A stretch of 64,000 nucleotides of DNA from Apoderus coryli. Taxonomy: Eukaryota; Arthropoda; Insecta; Coleoptera; Attelabidae. The first letter of the stretch is position 1. Every line of letters begins with the position of its first letter. Of this stretch, positions 58,301 through 64,000 are shown one piece after another. The position numbers and the translations under genes are program-made. Below the pieces are notes generated by a model that was given only the letters and a program-made list of their open reading frames with translations, was not told the DNA's origin and did not search any database. The stretch spans positions 4,443,834-4,507,833 of the forward strand of contig OU452213.1 of NCBI GenBank assembly GCA_911728435.2. The letters run 5' to 3'.

Positions 58301-59112
58301 GTTCATTGTGTCCCCATAACTGTAGCTTCACGACTGCATTGAGCCGGTTGAGAGCGGCCCTGTCTTCTGGAGCTTGCGTCAGTCTGTATCGGCGTCGTGC
58401 CTGATTCTTCTCCCTTAACTTCCTCTTGATTCGTTCTTTTCGGTATGTCCTTTGCGAATTCCAGCGTTCTGAGGGGTTGCTCCCTCGTTGTAGTGCAGTC
58501 CTCCAAGGCTTGTTGGATGCTTCGCTCTAGGTCCAGTATGGCGTTATCAATGTCGTCCGTCGTCGGACTGACTGCCGTGTAATCGACTTCTATATGTATA
58601 CCCATCACAGTTGGCTCCACCTCTGGGTTGTGGTCGCGCGCGCCGTACCCTGTACGGAAAATAAAAACAACATAGTTACATTACGTAGATGAGGTTGAAC
58701 GGAAAATAAAAGTAACTTCGTTAAGCTCAACCGAATTCTAGTTCAAAAACTTATACTAAAACTGCTTACAAACTACTTATAGCTGTTCTTGAATTTTGCT
58801 AACTGACTACCGTAGTAATGACTACCTCAAAACTCCCTAAAATCTTGTATAAATCCAAAAATATGGCAATATACAGCAACTACCTAAGGTAATACAAGTG
58901 GATTAAGAAGTATCCCCTATCAACATTAATAACTCAAATATTGTACAATGATATTATGCATTACCCCTTACCTAATATATCTGTTTATTGTTGCAGGATT
59001 CCTTATATACTTCTGCTACGGCATACGAAACAGCAAGGCGGTAATTAAAAGTGAGTTAAAAATGAATAATAATGGAAATTCAACAGCCAACAAACAAGAC
59101 ACGAAATTTTAA
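43125..59112 (+). CDS. Cationic amino-acid transporter (SLC7A1-4/slimfast-type), 11 coding exons
   Basis: Plasma-membrane carrier that takes up arginine, lysine and other cationic amino acids; the fly slimfast protein of this family feeds TOR signalling. Exons: 43125-43350, 48764-48892, 49474-49629, 51288-51392, 52776-53062, 53199-53436, 53491-53593, 54405-54571, 56387-56550, 56613-56721, 58997-59112. All have GT-AG borders and join in phase to 599 residues, the family length being about 600-650. Signatures in order: the TM1 [101 protein letters not shown]. About 14 membrane spans are expected. The first coding exon follows an acceptor (43121-43122), so a 5' untranslated exon lies upstream. 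Which fly paralogue it matches (slimfast or CG5535-like) cannot be told by eye. No disabling change seen. Confidence 0.93.
43790..45230 (-). pseudogene. CR1-like LINE reverse transcriptase, interrupted by a solo LTR
   Basis: Pieces in order on the minus strand: [15 protein letters not shown] and [17 protein letters not shown] (44836-45108), then after the LTR insertion NDL and YADDTTIYQ (44399-44656), then [14 protein letters not shown] (44076-44339) and the thumb/C-terminal LSLPRHG-like region (43792-44025). There is no RNase H, which fits CR1/jockey types. Frameshifts separate the last pieces. Confidence 0.8.
44590..44857 (-). mobile_element. Solo LTR, 268 bp, with TATA target duplication
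   Basis: On the minus strand it begins TGTTAGC and ends TTTACA and is flanked by TATA on both sides (44586-44589, 44858-44861). Removing it and one TATA restores the RT frame across LIYVNDL, which confirms the boundaries. A TATA duplication is the favoured target of gypsy/errantivirus-type integrases. It is not the same family as the LTR at 2490. Confidence 0.8.
45231..46284. other. Intron stretch without recognised feature
   Basis: Contains a TACAGGGTG end at 46052 and a short T run. Nothing else recognised. Confidence 0.4.
46285..46715 (-). pseudogene. LINE 3' end with TTA-repeat tail
   Basis: The plus strand starts with TAATAATAATAATAA and TTTATTAG, the reverse of a LINE tail. Further in, the minus strand encodes [15 protein letters not shown] and related residues typical of CR1/jockey ORF2 C-termini, with stops. 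Confidence 0.6.
46717..47484 (-). pseudogene. LINE reverse transcriptase, C-terminal half
   Basis: 253 codons from near the YADD motif ([19 protein letters not shown]) through the thumb (YLGTNINE), the GMETWTL segment, and the C-terminal [21 protein letters not shown] region common in L2/RTE-like LINEs. It starts abruptly at about 47484, so it is 5' truncated. The frame is intact to its stop. Confidence 0.85.
47490..48070 (+). pseudogene. LINE 3' end, plus strand, with ATT-repeat tail
   Basis: A stop-interrupted reading resembling the last part of CR1/jockey ORF2 ([16 protein letters not shown], [20 protein letters not shown]) precedes a long T-rich 3' region and a tail of TTA units at 48048-48070. 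Confidence 0.65.
48075..48735 (-). pseudogene. Mariner transposase fragment, N-terminal and central part
   Basis: The minus strand starts [20 protein letters not shown] (48588), the helix-turn-helix start of mariner transposases, and continues in changing frames to [11 protein letters not shown] near 48100. Several frameshifts. Its outer end (CCAGGGTTGCC, about 48717-48735) lies only about 30 bases before transporter exon 2. Confidence 0.8.
48764..48892 (+). CDS. Transporter exon 2 (residues 76-118)
   Basis: [20 protein letters not shown] and [10 protein letters not shown], the TM3 region. Acceptor TTTTTTTGCAG, donor GTAAGT, both phase 1. Confidence 0.93.
49474..49629 (+). CDS. Transporter exon 3 (residues 119-170)
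   Basis: [15 protein letters not shown], an extracellular loop, and [13 protein letters not shown], the next span. Phase 1 at both ends. Confidence 0.92.
50290..50655 (+). pseudogene. LINE RNase H domain fragment
   Basis: Reads [18 protein letters not shown], then after a frameshift [15 protein letters not shown] and [20 protein letters not shown], the RNase H catalytic blocks with E and D residues, as in R1/I-type elements. It lies in transporter intron 3. Confidence 0.8.
50944..51166. mobile_element. Small inverted repeat with hammerhead-like ends
   Basis: Arms of about 55 bp (CAATCTGCAAGACGT ... GGCTTTAAA and its inverse TTTAAAGCCACTGAAG ... CAGATTG) enclose about 110 bp of AT-rich sequence. 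Each arm read outward carries CTGANGA, a hairpin and CGAAA. No coding capacity. Confidence 0.65.
51120..51156 (+). ncRNA. Candidate minimal hammerhead ribozyme
   Basis: All parts in order: stem I 5' strand GCCA (51120-51123), CUGAAGA (51124-51130), one unpaired U, stem II GGAA/UUUC with loop CUG (51132-51142), GAA (51143-51145), self-complementary ACAUGU as stem III (51146-51151), C52 as the cleavage base of a GUC triplet, then UGGC (51153-51156), which pairs with GCCA. Penelope-like retroelements carry hammerheads with such tiny palindromic stem III that work as dimers. The unpaired U and the short stems are weak points. Confidence 0.5.
51288..51392 (+). CDS. Transporter exon 4 (residues 171-205)
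   Basis: [15 protein letters not shown] and the next span. I chose the acceptor TTTTTAG at 51286-51287 because it gives the family spacing between LT and LLxxGVKES. A second acceptor (ATTATAG, 51250-51251) would add 12 in-frame codons. Confidence 0.85.
51440..51970 (+). pseudogene. LINE ORF2 C-terminal fragment
   Basis: [11 protein letters not shown], a CESCTT stretch, [13 protein letters not shown] and, after a frameshift, [20 protein letters not shown] belong to the C-terminal region of L2/CR1-type ORF2 proteins. It lies in transporter intron 4. Confidence 0.75.
51971..52775. other. Intron 4 remainder
   Basis: No feature recognised. The part 52300-52720 is less AT-rich than its surroundings and may be an unknown repeat. 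Confidence 0.35.
52776..53062 (+). CDS. Transporter exon 5 (residues 206-301)
   Basis: Extracellular DVNNW loop, [31 protein letters not shown] with AKNPQKNIP, and the next span [11 protein letters not shown]. This is the most conserved block of CAT proteins. Ends in phase 0. Confidence 0.94.
53199..53436 (+). CDS. Transporter exon 6 (residues 302-380)
   Basis: [20 protein letters not shown], then [18 protein letters not shown] and [13 protein letters not shown]. Donor GGTAAAC, phase 1. Confidence 0.94.
53491..53593 (+). CDS. Transporter exon 7 (residues 381-414)
   Basis: [20 protein letters not shown] and [14 protein letters not shown]. The preceding intron is only 54 bp. Ends in phase 2. 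Confidence 0.93.
54013..54327. mobile_element. MITE of 315 bp with mariner-like transposase remnant
   Basis: Inverted ends AAGGGTTTTCCAATAAGA match at 26 of 27 positions. Inside, the minus strand (about 54104-54215) encodes [20 protein letters not shown], the N-terminal helix-turn-helix region of a mariner-type transposase, then stops. TA precedes the left end but not the right. It lies in transporter intron 7. Confidence 0.65.
54405..54571 (+). CDS. Transporter exon 8 (residues 415-470)
   Basis: Hydrophilic loop ([21 protein letters not shown]) and the start of the next span. Less conserved, as usual for this loop. Phase 1 at the end. Confidence 0.88.
54844..54966 (+). pseudogene. Tc1/mariner-like transposase fragment
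   Basis: About 40 codons ending at [18 protein letters not shown] then [17 protein letters not shown], the region around the second catalytic aspartate (QxDGAPxH). No more of the protein is nearby. It lies in transporter intron 8. Confidence 0.65.
55530..56260 (-). pseudogene. LINE reverse transcriptase fragment, degraded
   Basis: The minus strand reads [42 protein letters not shown]-like motif A remnant and further pieces in several frames, corresponding to RT motifs 1-3 and beyond of a CR1/jockey-type element. Many frameshifts. It lies in transporter intron 8. Confidence 0.7.
56387..56550 (+). CDS. Transporter exon 9 (residues 471-525)
   Basis: [14 protein letters not shown] and [17 protein letters not shown], two membrane spans. 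Donor GTGAGT, phase 0. Confidence 0.92.
56613..56721 (+). CDS. Transporter exon 10 (residues 526-561)
   Basis: [20 protein letters not shown] then [15 protein letters not shown], the C-terminal CAT signature. The preceding intron is 62 bp. Confidence 0.94.
56760..57529. other. GC-richer segment of unknown origin in intron 10
   Basis: Starts with an inverted pair (GCCTGGCGTCC ... GGGCGCCAGCC) and has several hundred bases of clearly higher GC than anything else in the window (57080-57450). Overlapping frames on both strands match no protein. It may be the untranslated part of an unidentified transposon. Confidence 0.35.
57530..58625 (-). pseudogene. Jockey-clade LINE, internally rearranged
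   Basis: The minus strand carries an ORF2 linker region ([28 protein letters not shown]; 58080-58331), then jumps to the RT C-terminus ([16 protein letters not shown] and [28 protein letters not shown]; 57739-58060). The core RT with YADD is missing, so the copy has a large internal deletion. The piece at 58303-58620 precedes the linker. It lies in transporter intron 10. Confidence 0.75.
58626..58996. other. End of transporter intron 10
   Basis: Plain AT-rich intron with acceptor ATTGTTGCAG at 58987-58996. Confidence 0.6.
58997..59112 (+). CDS. Transporter exon 11 (residues 562-599, stop)
   Basis: [13 protein letters not shown], the end of the last span, then a polar tail and TAA at 59110-59112. 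Confidence 0.93.
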
Positions 59113-59188
59113 TGTGATAAATAATTCCTACCTGTAGTTGTACTTTTTTTTTATATAAAATATGTATATACACTATGTTAGTGATTTA

Positions 59189-59194
59189 AATAAA
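59189..59194 (+). terminator. Polyadenylation signal of the transporter gene
   Basis: AATAAA 77 bases after the stop codon, in AT-rich 3' sequence. Confidence 0.65.
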
Positions 59195-59336
59195 ACATTT
59201 TACTTACATAAGAGTAGTAACTTCATTAATTTTCAAATATTTCTCCTTGATTTGATGTTTCTTGTCGCACACAATTACAAGTTATAATCTGTAGTTGTTG
59301 GCATTGGTCGTCTTGTGTAGTTTTCATGTTGGTAAA

Positions 59337-59382
59337 TAAATTGGATCAGCAACGCATATAAATGCGTTGCTGATCCAATTTA
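59337..59382. repeat. Perfect 46-bp palindrome
   Basis: Arms of 21 bp (TAAATTGGATCAGCAACGCAT and its exact complement) around ATAA. No mismatch. Confidence 0.9.
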
Positions 59383-61252
59383 TAAGCATAAGCAAATCAT
59401 AGCTGTCTAAAACCTTCTGAACGAGACCCATCAGTCGTTTTACGGGCCTATTTTAATAATTATTGCAAGCCGGGATTACAACTGCAAAATCCGGCTGGTT
59501 CACAGCATAGAATAATATTTATATTGGGATAGAATGGACGACTTTGCTCTCTTGACGAATGTGTCAGTATAATTGCGCCATCTATTGGTTTGGAAATAAG
59601 CAAAAAAATTGTATCGATATAAAAGGTGATCGTATGCGTACTAGACGAGCTTTGAATCTCGACCCCTAGAAGTCTCTATTGCGTTAGGCGGGATATTTGA
59701 ATATTTATACAATTCTACGATGGTTCACAGATCAGGGTTGGTTGTTTGTTGTCTTATTCATCGACAAAAAAAAAATAAATAACCTCGAAACATAGAGAAA
59801 AAGAACCCTATAAAGGTTATCGTGTGTTCGTTGTTCGTTAATGGCCTTATAAAGGTTATCTTGCCACACACACGCACTCGCAACAAAAATGGTACTTCCA
59901 CAGTAATGAGGGAGGAAAGCGAGTTGCACCGTTTGGGTCTACACGTTATATATTTTTTAAAAGAACGTAAGCATTTTGGCAATTAAAAGTATGAAAATTA
60001 GCATAGGCTTTAAAACATGTTATTGTGAACTTGGCACTTAACTGTTAACTGCCAATGAAATTTGTGATAGGAACCTGCGTGATGGATATTACTGACATTT
60101 CGCGTTGGAAGGATAAGGCCTATTTGTTTTGAGTTGCTCCCATATTTATAGAGAACTATATTGCTCAAGTGAGAGGTAAAATAGGTGGAATATTGGGCGC
60201 GGCCATTTTGATGTTCTTGTACAGAGCAGTCTTAAAAAGTACTTAGTGAGCTTACTTTGGAAAAGTTATAATAATAATTTAATTGGTCTAAAACAAACAA
60301 AATGTTGCCTTATTTAAGATATGAAAAATATATTGAGTATTAAAATTACATATAATTTGACAGGAATCAAACCAACAATTTTATCTTTCATAATCATATA
60401 GAAAAATGTTAGGTTATTATAATATTTTTACTCCACCCATATATTAATAATTTTATGTCTCGTTTGAACATGTTATATTATAAAAATTAAAGATTAGAAG
60501 GCAATAAAATAACTTGGCAACAAAACTACATCAAAATGGCGGTTTCTCTATCTCGCTTTATTCCGTTGCCAATCGGATATCGTCATTCCGTCTTTAAAAT
60601 GATAACAAATTCTCATTATTGCTGTCAATTGTTTTTGCAATTATTAACCTACAATTTATGAACCGTCGTCAAAAGAAATTTGACCGTATCCTGTCAGAGT
60701 ACATTTCACTGTACGTAGTATACATTTCACTCTACCCTGTATTTCTAAGCTAGAAGATGGCGGGCCCCGTGATTAGAAAATTTGCGCATATTAACGTTCA
60801 TTCTCCACACTCTCTCATATATCTGAACTAGGGGGATTTCATCCCTTATGTCATTGACCCATATGTTTACTGTTATTGTTATTAAAGCATTGACATATTA
60901 ATACAAAATGTCAATGTAATAAAGTTAATACAAAGATAAACAAGAACAAGCTAATATTTACAAACAATGATTTTTATTGTTATAAATTTTATGTATTTCG
61001 TTGATTAGTAGGTACTTATATTAATTCATTCTCCAACTGGCTGCATGTTTTTATATCCTTGCAAACGCAAACCATATTTTGGTAGCAGCATTGTAAACCA
61101 GAATAAAACAAGAACTTGCTACAGCTGGAAGTGAACGGTTTTCCCCAAATTCGTCATGTTAAGAAGGAAGTGTATGATAATTTTCAATATTCAGCAGTTT
61201 TTCAGATATTAGTTGTTAATAGTAATTGTGCTGAAACAGTGTATAAATCATC
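59383..61252. other. Intergenic stretch
   Basis: No gene recognised. Short A/T runs and a 13-base repeat (TATAAAGGTTATC at about 59810 and 59849). The last few hundred bases should hold the promoter of the CUB gene, but no motif is decisive. Confidence 0.45.
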
Positions 61253-62007
61253 ATGTTTGTTAAATTGTTAATTTTAATTACGTTTCTATTAAATTTGTCG
61301 AGGTGTTCGATGCAGTACAAAACAAGTAAGTTTCTTTACAATAACAGTAATTTAGCATATTGTGGTGTAGGTATTTGAAATATCAGACTTGACTTAAATA
61401 TTTGCAAGGTCAATTGTTTTAATTTTATACCATCTATTATAAAAGAAAGAACTAAGGATTTGTTTCTATTTCCTGTTGGTAGTGTTACTGGAAGACTCAC
61501 ATCTATGTTCGATAATAAAAAAAAGGAAAATTAAACTGGGCACTGGTGAAAAATCGGCATTAGTTGTCGGTCAAAGTAATTTGAATATTCATTCAGTGCC
61601 GTGGAATGTAGATTCATACTGTAAATTTGAAGTCCAGTCTGGATACAACGATGGTGGTATCGCTGCAGTTATCCAGAAATTAAACTTACGACGGAATGAA
61701 ACTACAGGTGAATGTTTGGATTATTTGCGATTTAGGACAAAACACGGGTGAGTAATCAAAACTGACAATATCGGCCTAAGGTACTAATTAATTATTTTCA
61801 TTTCCAGAGTGCTGAGTAGGAAATATTGTGGGGAAATTGATGTTAATGAAGACATTGATTTTAATCCTGACGATAATTTGAACCTAGAATCCCGGTATGG
61901 TTTTGTGGATATTTTAGGTGAAATGAATGTTGAAGTATTTATATCGAAACAAGCGTTAGACCACGGTGGACATATGGAGTTTATTGTGGCATTTACATCA
62001 GTTACAA
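61253..62007 (+). CDS. Secreted CUB-domain protein, first three exons (partial)
   Basis: Exons 61253-61325, 61483-61747 and 61808-62007 with GT-AG borders join in phase to 179 codons plus one base. Residues 1-19 are a signal peptide (MFVKLLILITFLLNL). A CUB-like beta-sandwich follows with the four expected cysteines: SHLCSI, SYCKFEV, GECLDYLRF and KYCGEID. CUB domains bind proteins or calcium in extracellular and developmental proteins. The second part (VDILGEMNVEVFIS, GGHMEFIVAFTSV) completes the fold. The last donor (GTAAGT, 62008) shows that the gene continues, but no further exon was identified before 64000. Exact orthologue unknown. Confidence 0.7.
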
Positions 62008-63486
62008 GTAAGTAGGTATTAGTTAATTTAAATAGTCTCTTATAATTTAGTCCGATTTAGTCCCTGGGGTAAATTCATATTCTGTCAGCTGTGTCCTTTG
62101 TGTTTCTTGATGTTAAATCTGATGGTACGATGCTTGCCTTGACTCCTTAAATATCCATTGGAACCTTAACTATGTTGTCGATCATTTTAATAATATATTT
62201 TCTTACTTTGGTTTATTATTTTGGCTGATAGAAGTTACCATTCAAATACCTTTATTTTCTGTTAAATATAGTGGCTTTAATTGTTCGTTTTTGTGGCTCA
62301 GGCTTATTTCTCCTAACATTCACTTGATTCTTATTTGATCTAGTATCATCTTTTAGTCTTTTTTCCAGTATCCAACTTAGAAAACGACTAAAAATAATAA
62401 TAAGGAAGCTTTACGTGCACTGTTGTTATACGTTATTAGGTAATAGTTTACTAGGTGTTACCTACCTTGTGCAATGGTATATTTTATGTTATTTTTGGTT
62501 GGCTAAATCTTCATTTATGGTTCTCTAATTTCTGATTTTCAATTGACGGTTGGCATGTCTTATTTCAGCTACTCGAGAAGTTCTTTCGTGCCAAGTACTA
62601 GATGTTTTTCGCTCATATCACTTAGTCGTGGGTTCCTTTTCTTATAACTGTTTTACAACAAATATGTAAGGCATGACTAGGCCTGGCCTAACAGTTCAGC
62701 AGAACTGAATTGAGTGAGAGATTTCCTTGTTGTTGTTGGAGGAGAATAGTCCAAAGGCACTGCAAATCTATTTGATTAATCAAAAATAAATTTGCTACTA
62801 ACTTCTCGATATTAAAGTCGACTACAATCTTCTGGTAGTGTCATCTGCAGGTAGTCAAATTTTAGCAGCTTTCCAGTCGGTAACCTGTAAGGTGCTGCCC
62901 TCTATCCCAAAATTGTTACCGTTTTTTCAAAAGGGACTTCAATGAATTGAAGAGAGATAGGACCACAATTCTGTTCTGGAAGGTGCGGTTTTTGAGAGTT
63001 TTCCAGGTTGGGCGTGGGAGCGAAAAATATTGTTCGCCATTATTGGTTTTAACTTCGACGATCGTGATGCTTTTTTGTATTATTACTTTATTAAATATTC
63101 GAATTAATATTTTTTGTGGTTTAAGTCAGAGGCAACCGGAAACCACTGGTGGTTCATAGTTTTTCATTGGTTCCAGTCTGTTGTGGGTATAGCGACGTAA
63201 AACTATGTGGCGCCCTATTCTACTACTTTAAAACCCTCGCCCATTCTCCACTGTTAAAGCTGGCGGCCGTCCCTATATTTACGTAACAGACTGGTGTATG
63301 GATTCCGGTGAAACTTGATTAGTTTAAACGTTAAAGTTGCGTTACATATAAAAAGGGCGTTACACCATCAACGATGACTTAGAAGAATGCTTATGTCAGT
63401 GGTCGCCAACCTTCTGTATGTATTGAGCACCTTCGGTAATTGTAGAATGTCCAGTGAGCTACTTTTTTTTTTTAATGTACAGTGTT
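62008..63486. other. Presumed intron of the CUB gene
   Basis: No exon or transposon recognised with confidence. A 70-codon frame at 62947-63159 matches nothing. Confidence 0.4.
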
Positions 63487-64000
63487 TTTGGGGCCTTGAT
63501 GTGGTATAGGACGCTATCATACAGGACCTAATCACGACCTAAGAAATTATCCTTAATGACCGTTCCGAATAATGTCGTTTGGCATGCAAATATCCCTTCA
63601 TAATATCATTGTCCTGCGTAAATTTCACGACGCCATTATTAGGAAAACAGATTTCAATTTTTTGAGGCCTTTGTTTGGTATAGGACGCTATCATACAGGA
63701 CCTAATCAAGACCTAAGAAACTATCCTTAATGACCGTTCCGAAGAATGGCGCTTGGCATGCAAATAGCCCTTCATAATATCATTGTCCTGTGTAAATTTC
63801 ACGACCCCATTATTAGGAAAACAGATTTCAATTTTTTGGGGTCTTGGTTTGGTATAGGACGCTATCATACTGGACCTAATCAAGACCTAATAAACTATCC
63901 TTAATGACCGTTCCGAAGAATGTCGTTTGGCATGCAAATAGCCCTTCATAATATCATTGTCCTGCGTAAATTTCACGACCCCATTATTAGGAAAACAGAT
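63487..64000. repeat. 174-bp tandem repeat, about three copies, continuing off the edge
   Basis: The phrase GGTATAGGACGCTATCAT occurs at 63503, 63677 and 63851, exactly 174 bp apart. Whole units match at about 90-95 percent, including GGCATGCAAATA and TTAGGAAAACAGATT. The third copy is cut by the end of the window. Confidence 0.9.

Noticed and set aside
57989..58404. Plus-strand frames over the jockey fragment
   Set aside because: Antisense of recognisable jockey ORF2 sequence.
59540..59600. GCGCCATCTATTGG as an insulator-type site
   Set aside because: The phrase occurs in insect repeats and one match is not enough to claim a binding site.

Overview
This is insect nuclear DNA, AT-rich and packed with repeats. 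The proteins are insect-like: a ribosomal L27 start that resembles the fly protein, and a slimfast-type amino-acid transporter with short phase-conserved exons. The mobile elements are also typical of insects: I-clade, jockey and CR1 LINEs, gypsy-type LTRs, mariner, Harbinger, P-like and foldback elements. A beetle is possible, but the sequence does not settle the order.

Left part (1-15290). The first coding exon of RpL27 (minus strand, 789-1007) lies head to head with a two-exon THAP-domain gene fragment (plus strand, 1631-1987). Next comes an 11.46 kb minus-strand element (2490-13953) bounded by two 734-bp LTRs that look identical except for about one base. It has a 4-bp ATAT target duplication, a polypurine tract and a primer-site-like sequence. 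Inside there is no recognisable gag or pol. Instead it holds an intact I-clade LINE (7666-12868), an unrecognised membrane-protein-like reading frame broken by one stop (4279-5013) and AT-rich filler.

Middle part (15291-42952). A 12.8 kb array of about 158 copies of an 81-bp satellite comes first; its long open frames on both strands are a product of the period. A 759-bp P-element-like unit follows, keeping its terminal repeats and a THAP exon. Then comes a foldback-type element of about 5.1 kb with 1.65-kb arms built of tandem modules, split by a 5'-truncated LINE with a 14-bp target duplication. After it lie a 630-bp Harbinger-type element with the start of a MADF protein, short MITEs and hairpins, an LTR fragment, a mariner fragment and an RT fragment.

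Right part (43125-64000). The best host gene is a cationic amino-acid transporter (SLC7 CAT family). Eleven coding exons between 43125 and 59112 join in phase to 599 residues, and the introns are full of transposon fragments. Among them are a solo LTR with a TATA duplication, several LINE pieces, mariner remains, and a small inverted repeat whose right arm matches a complete minimal hammerhead ribozyme. The first three coding exons of a secreted CUB-domain protein (61253-62007) follow, and a 174-bp tandem repeat runs off the right edge.

No rRNA, tRNA or CRISPR array was seen. The genes form no common pathway; RpL27, the transporter and the CUB protein are ordinary host genes in a transposon-rich region.
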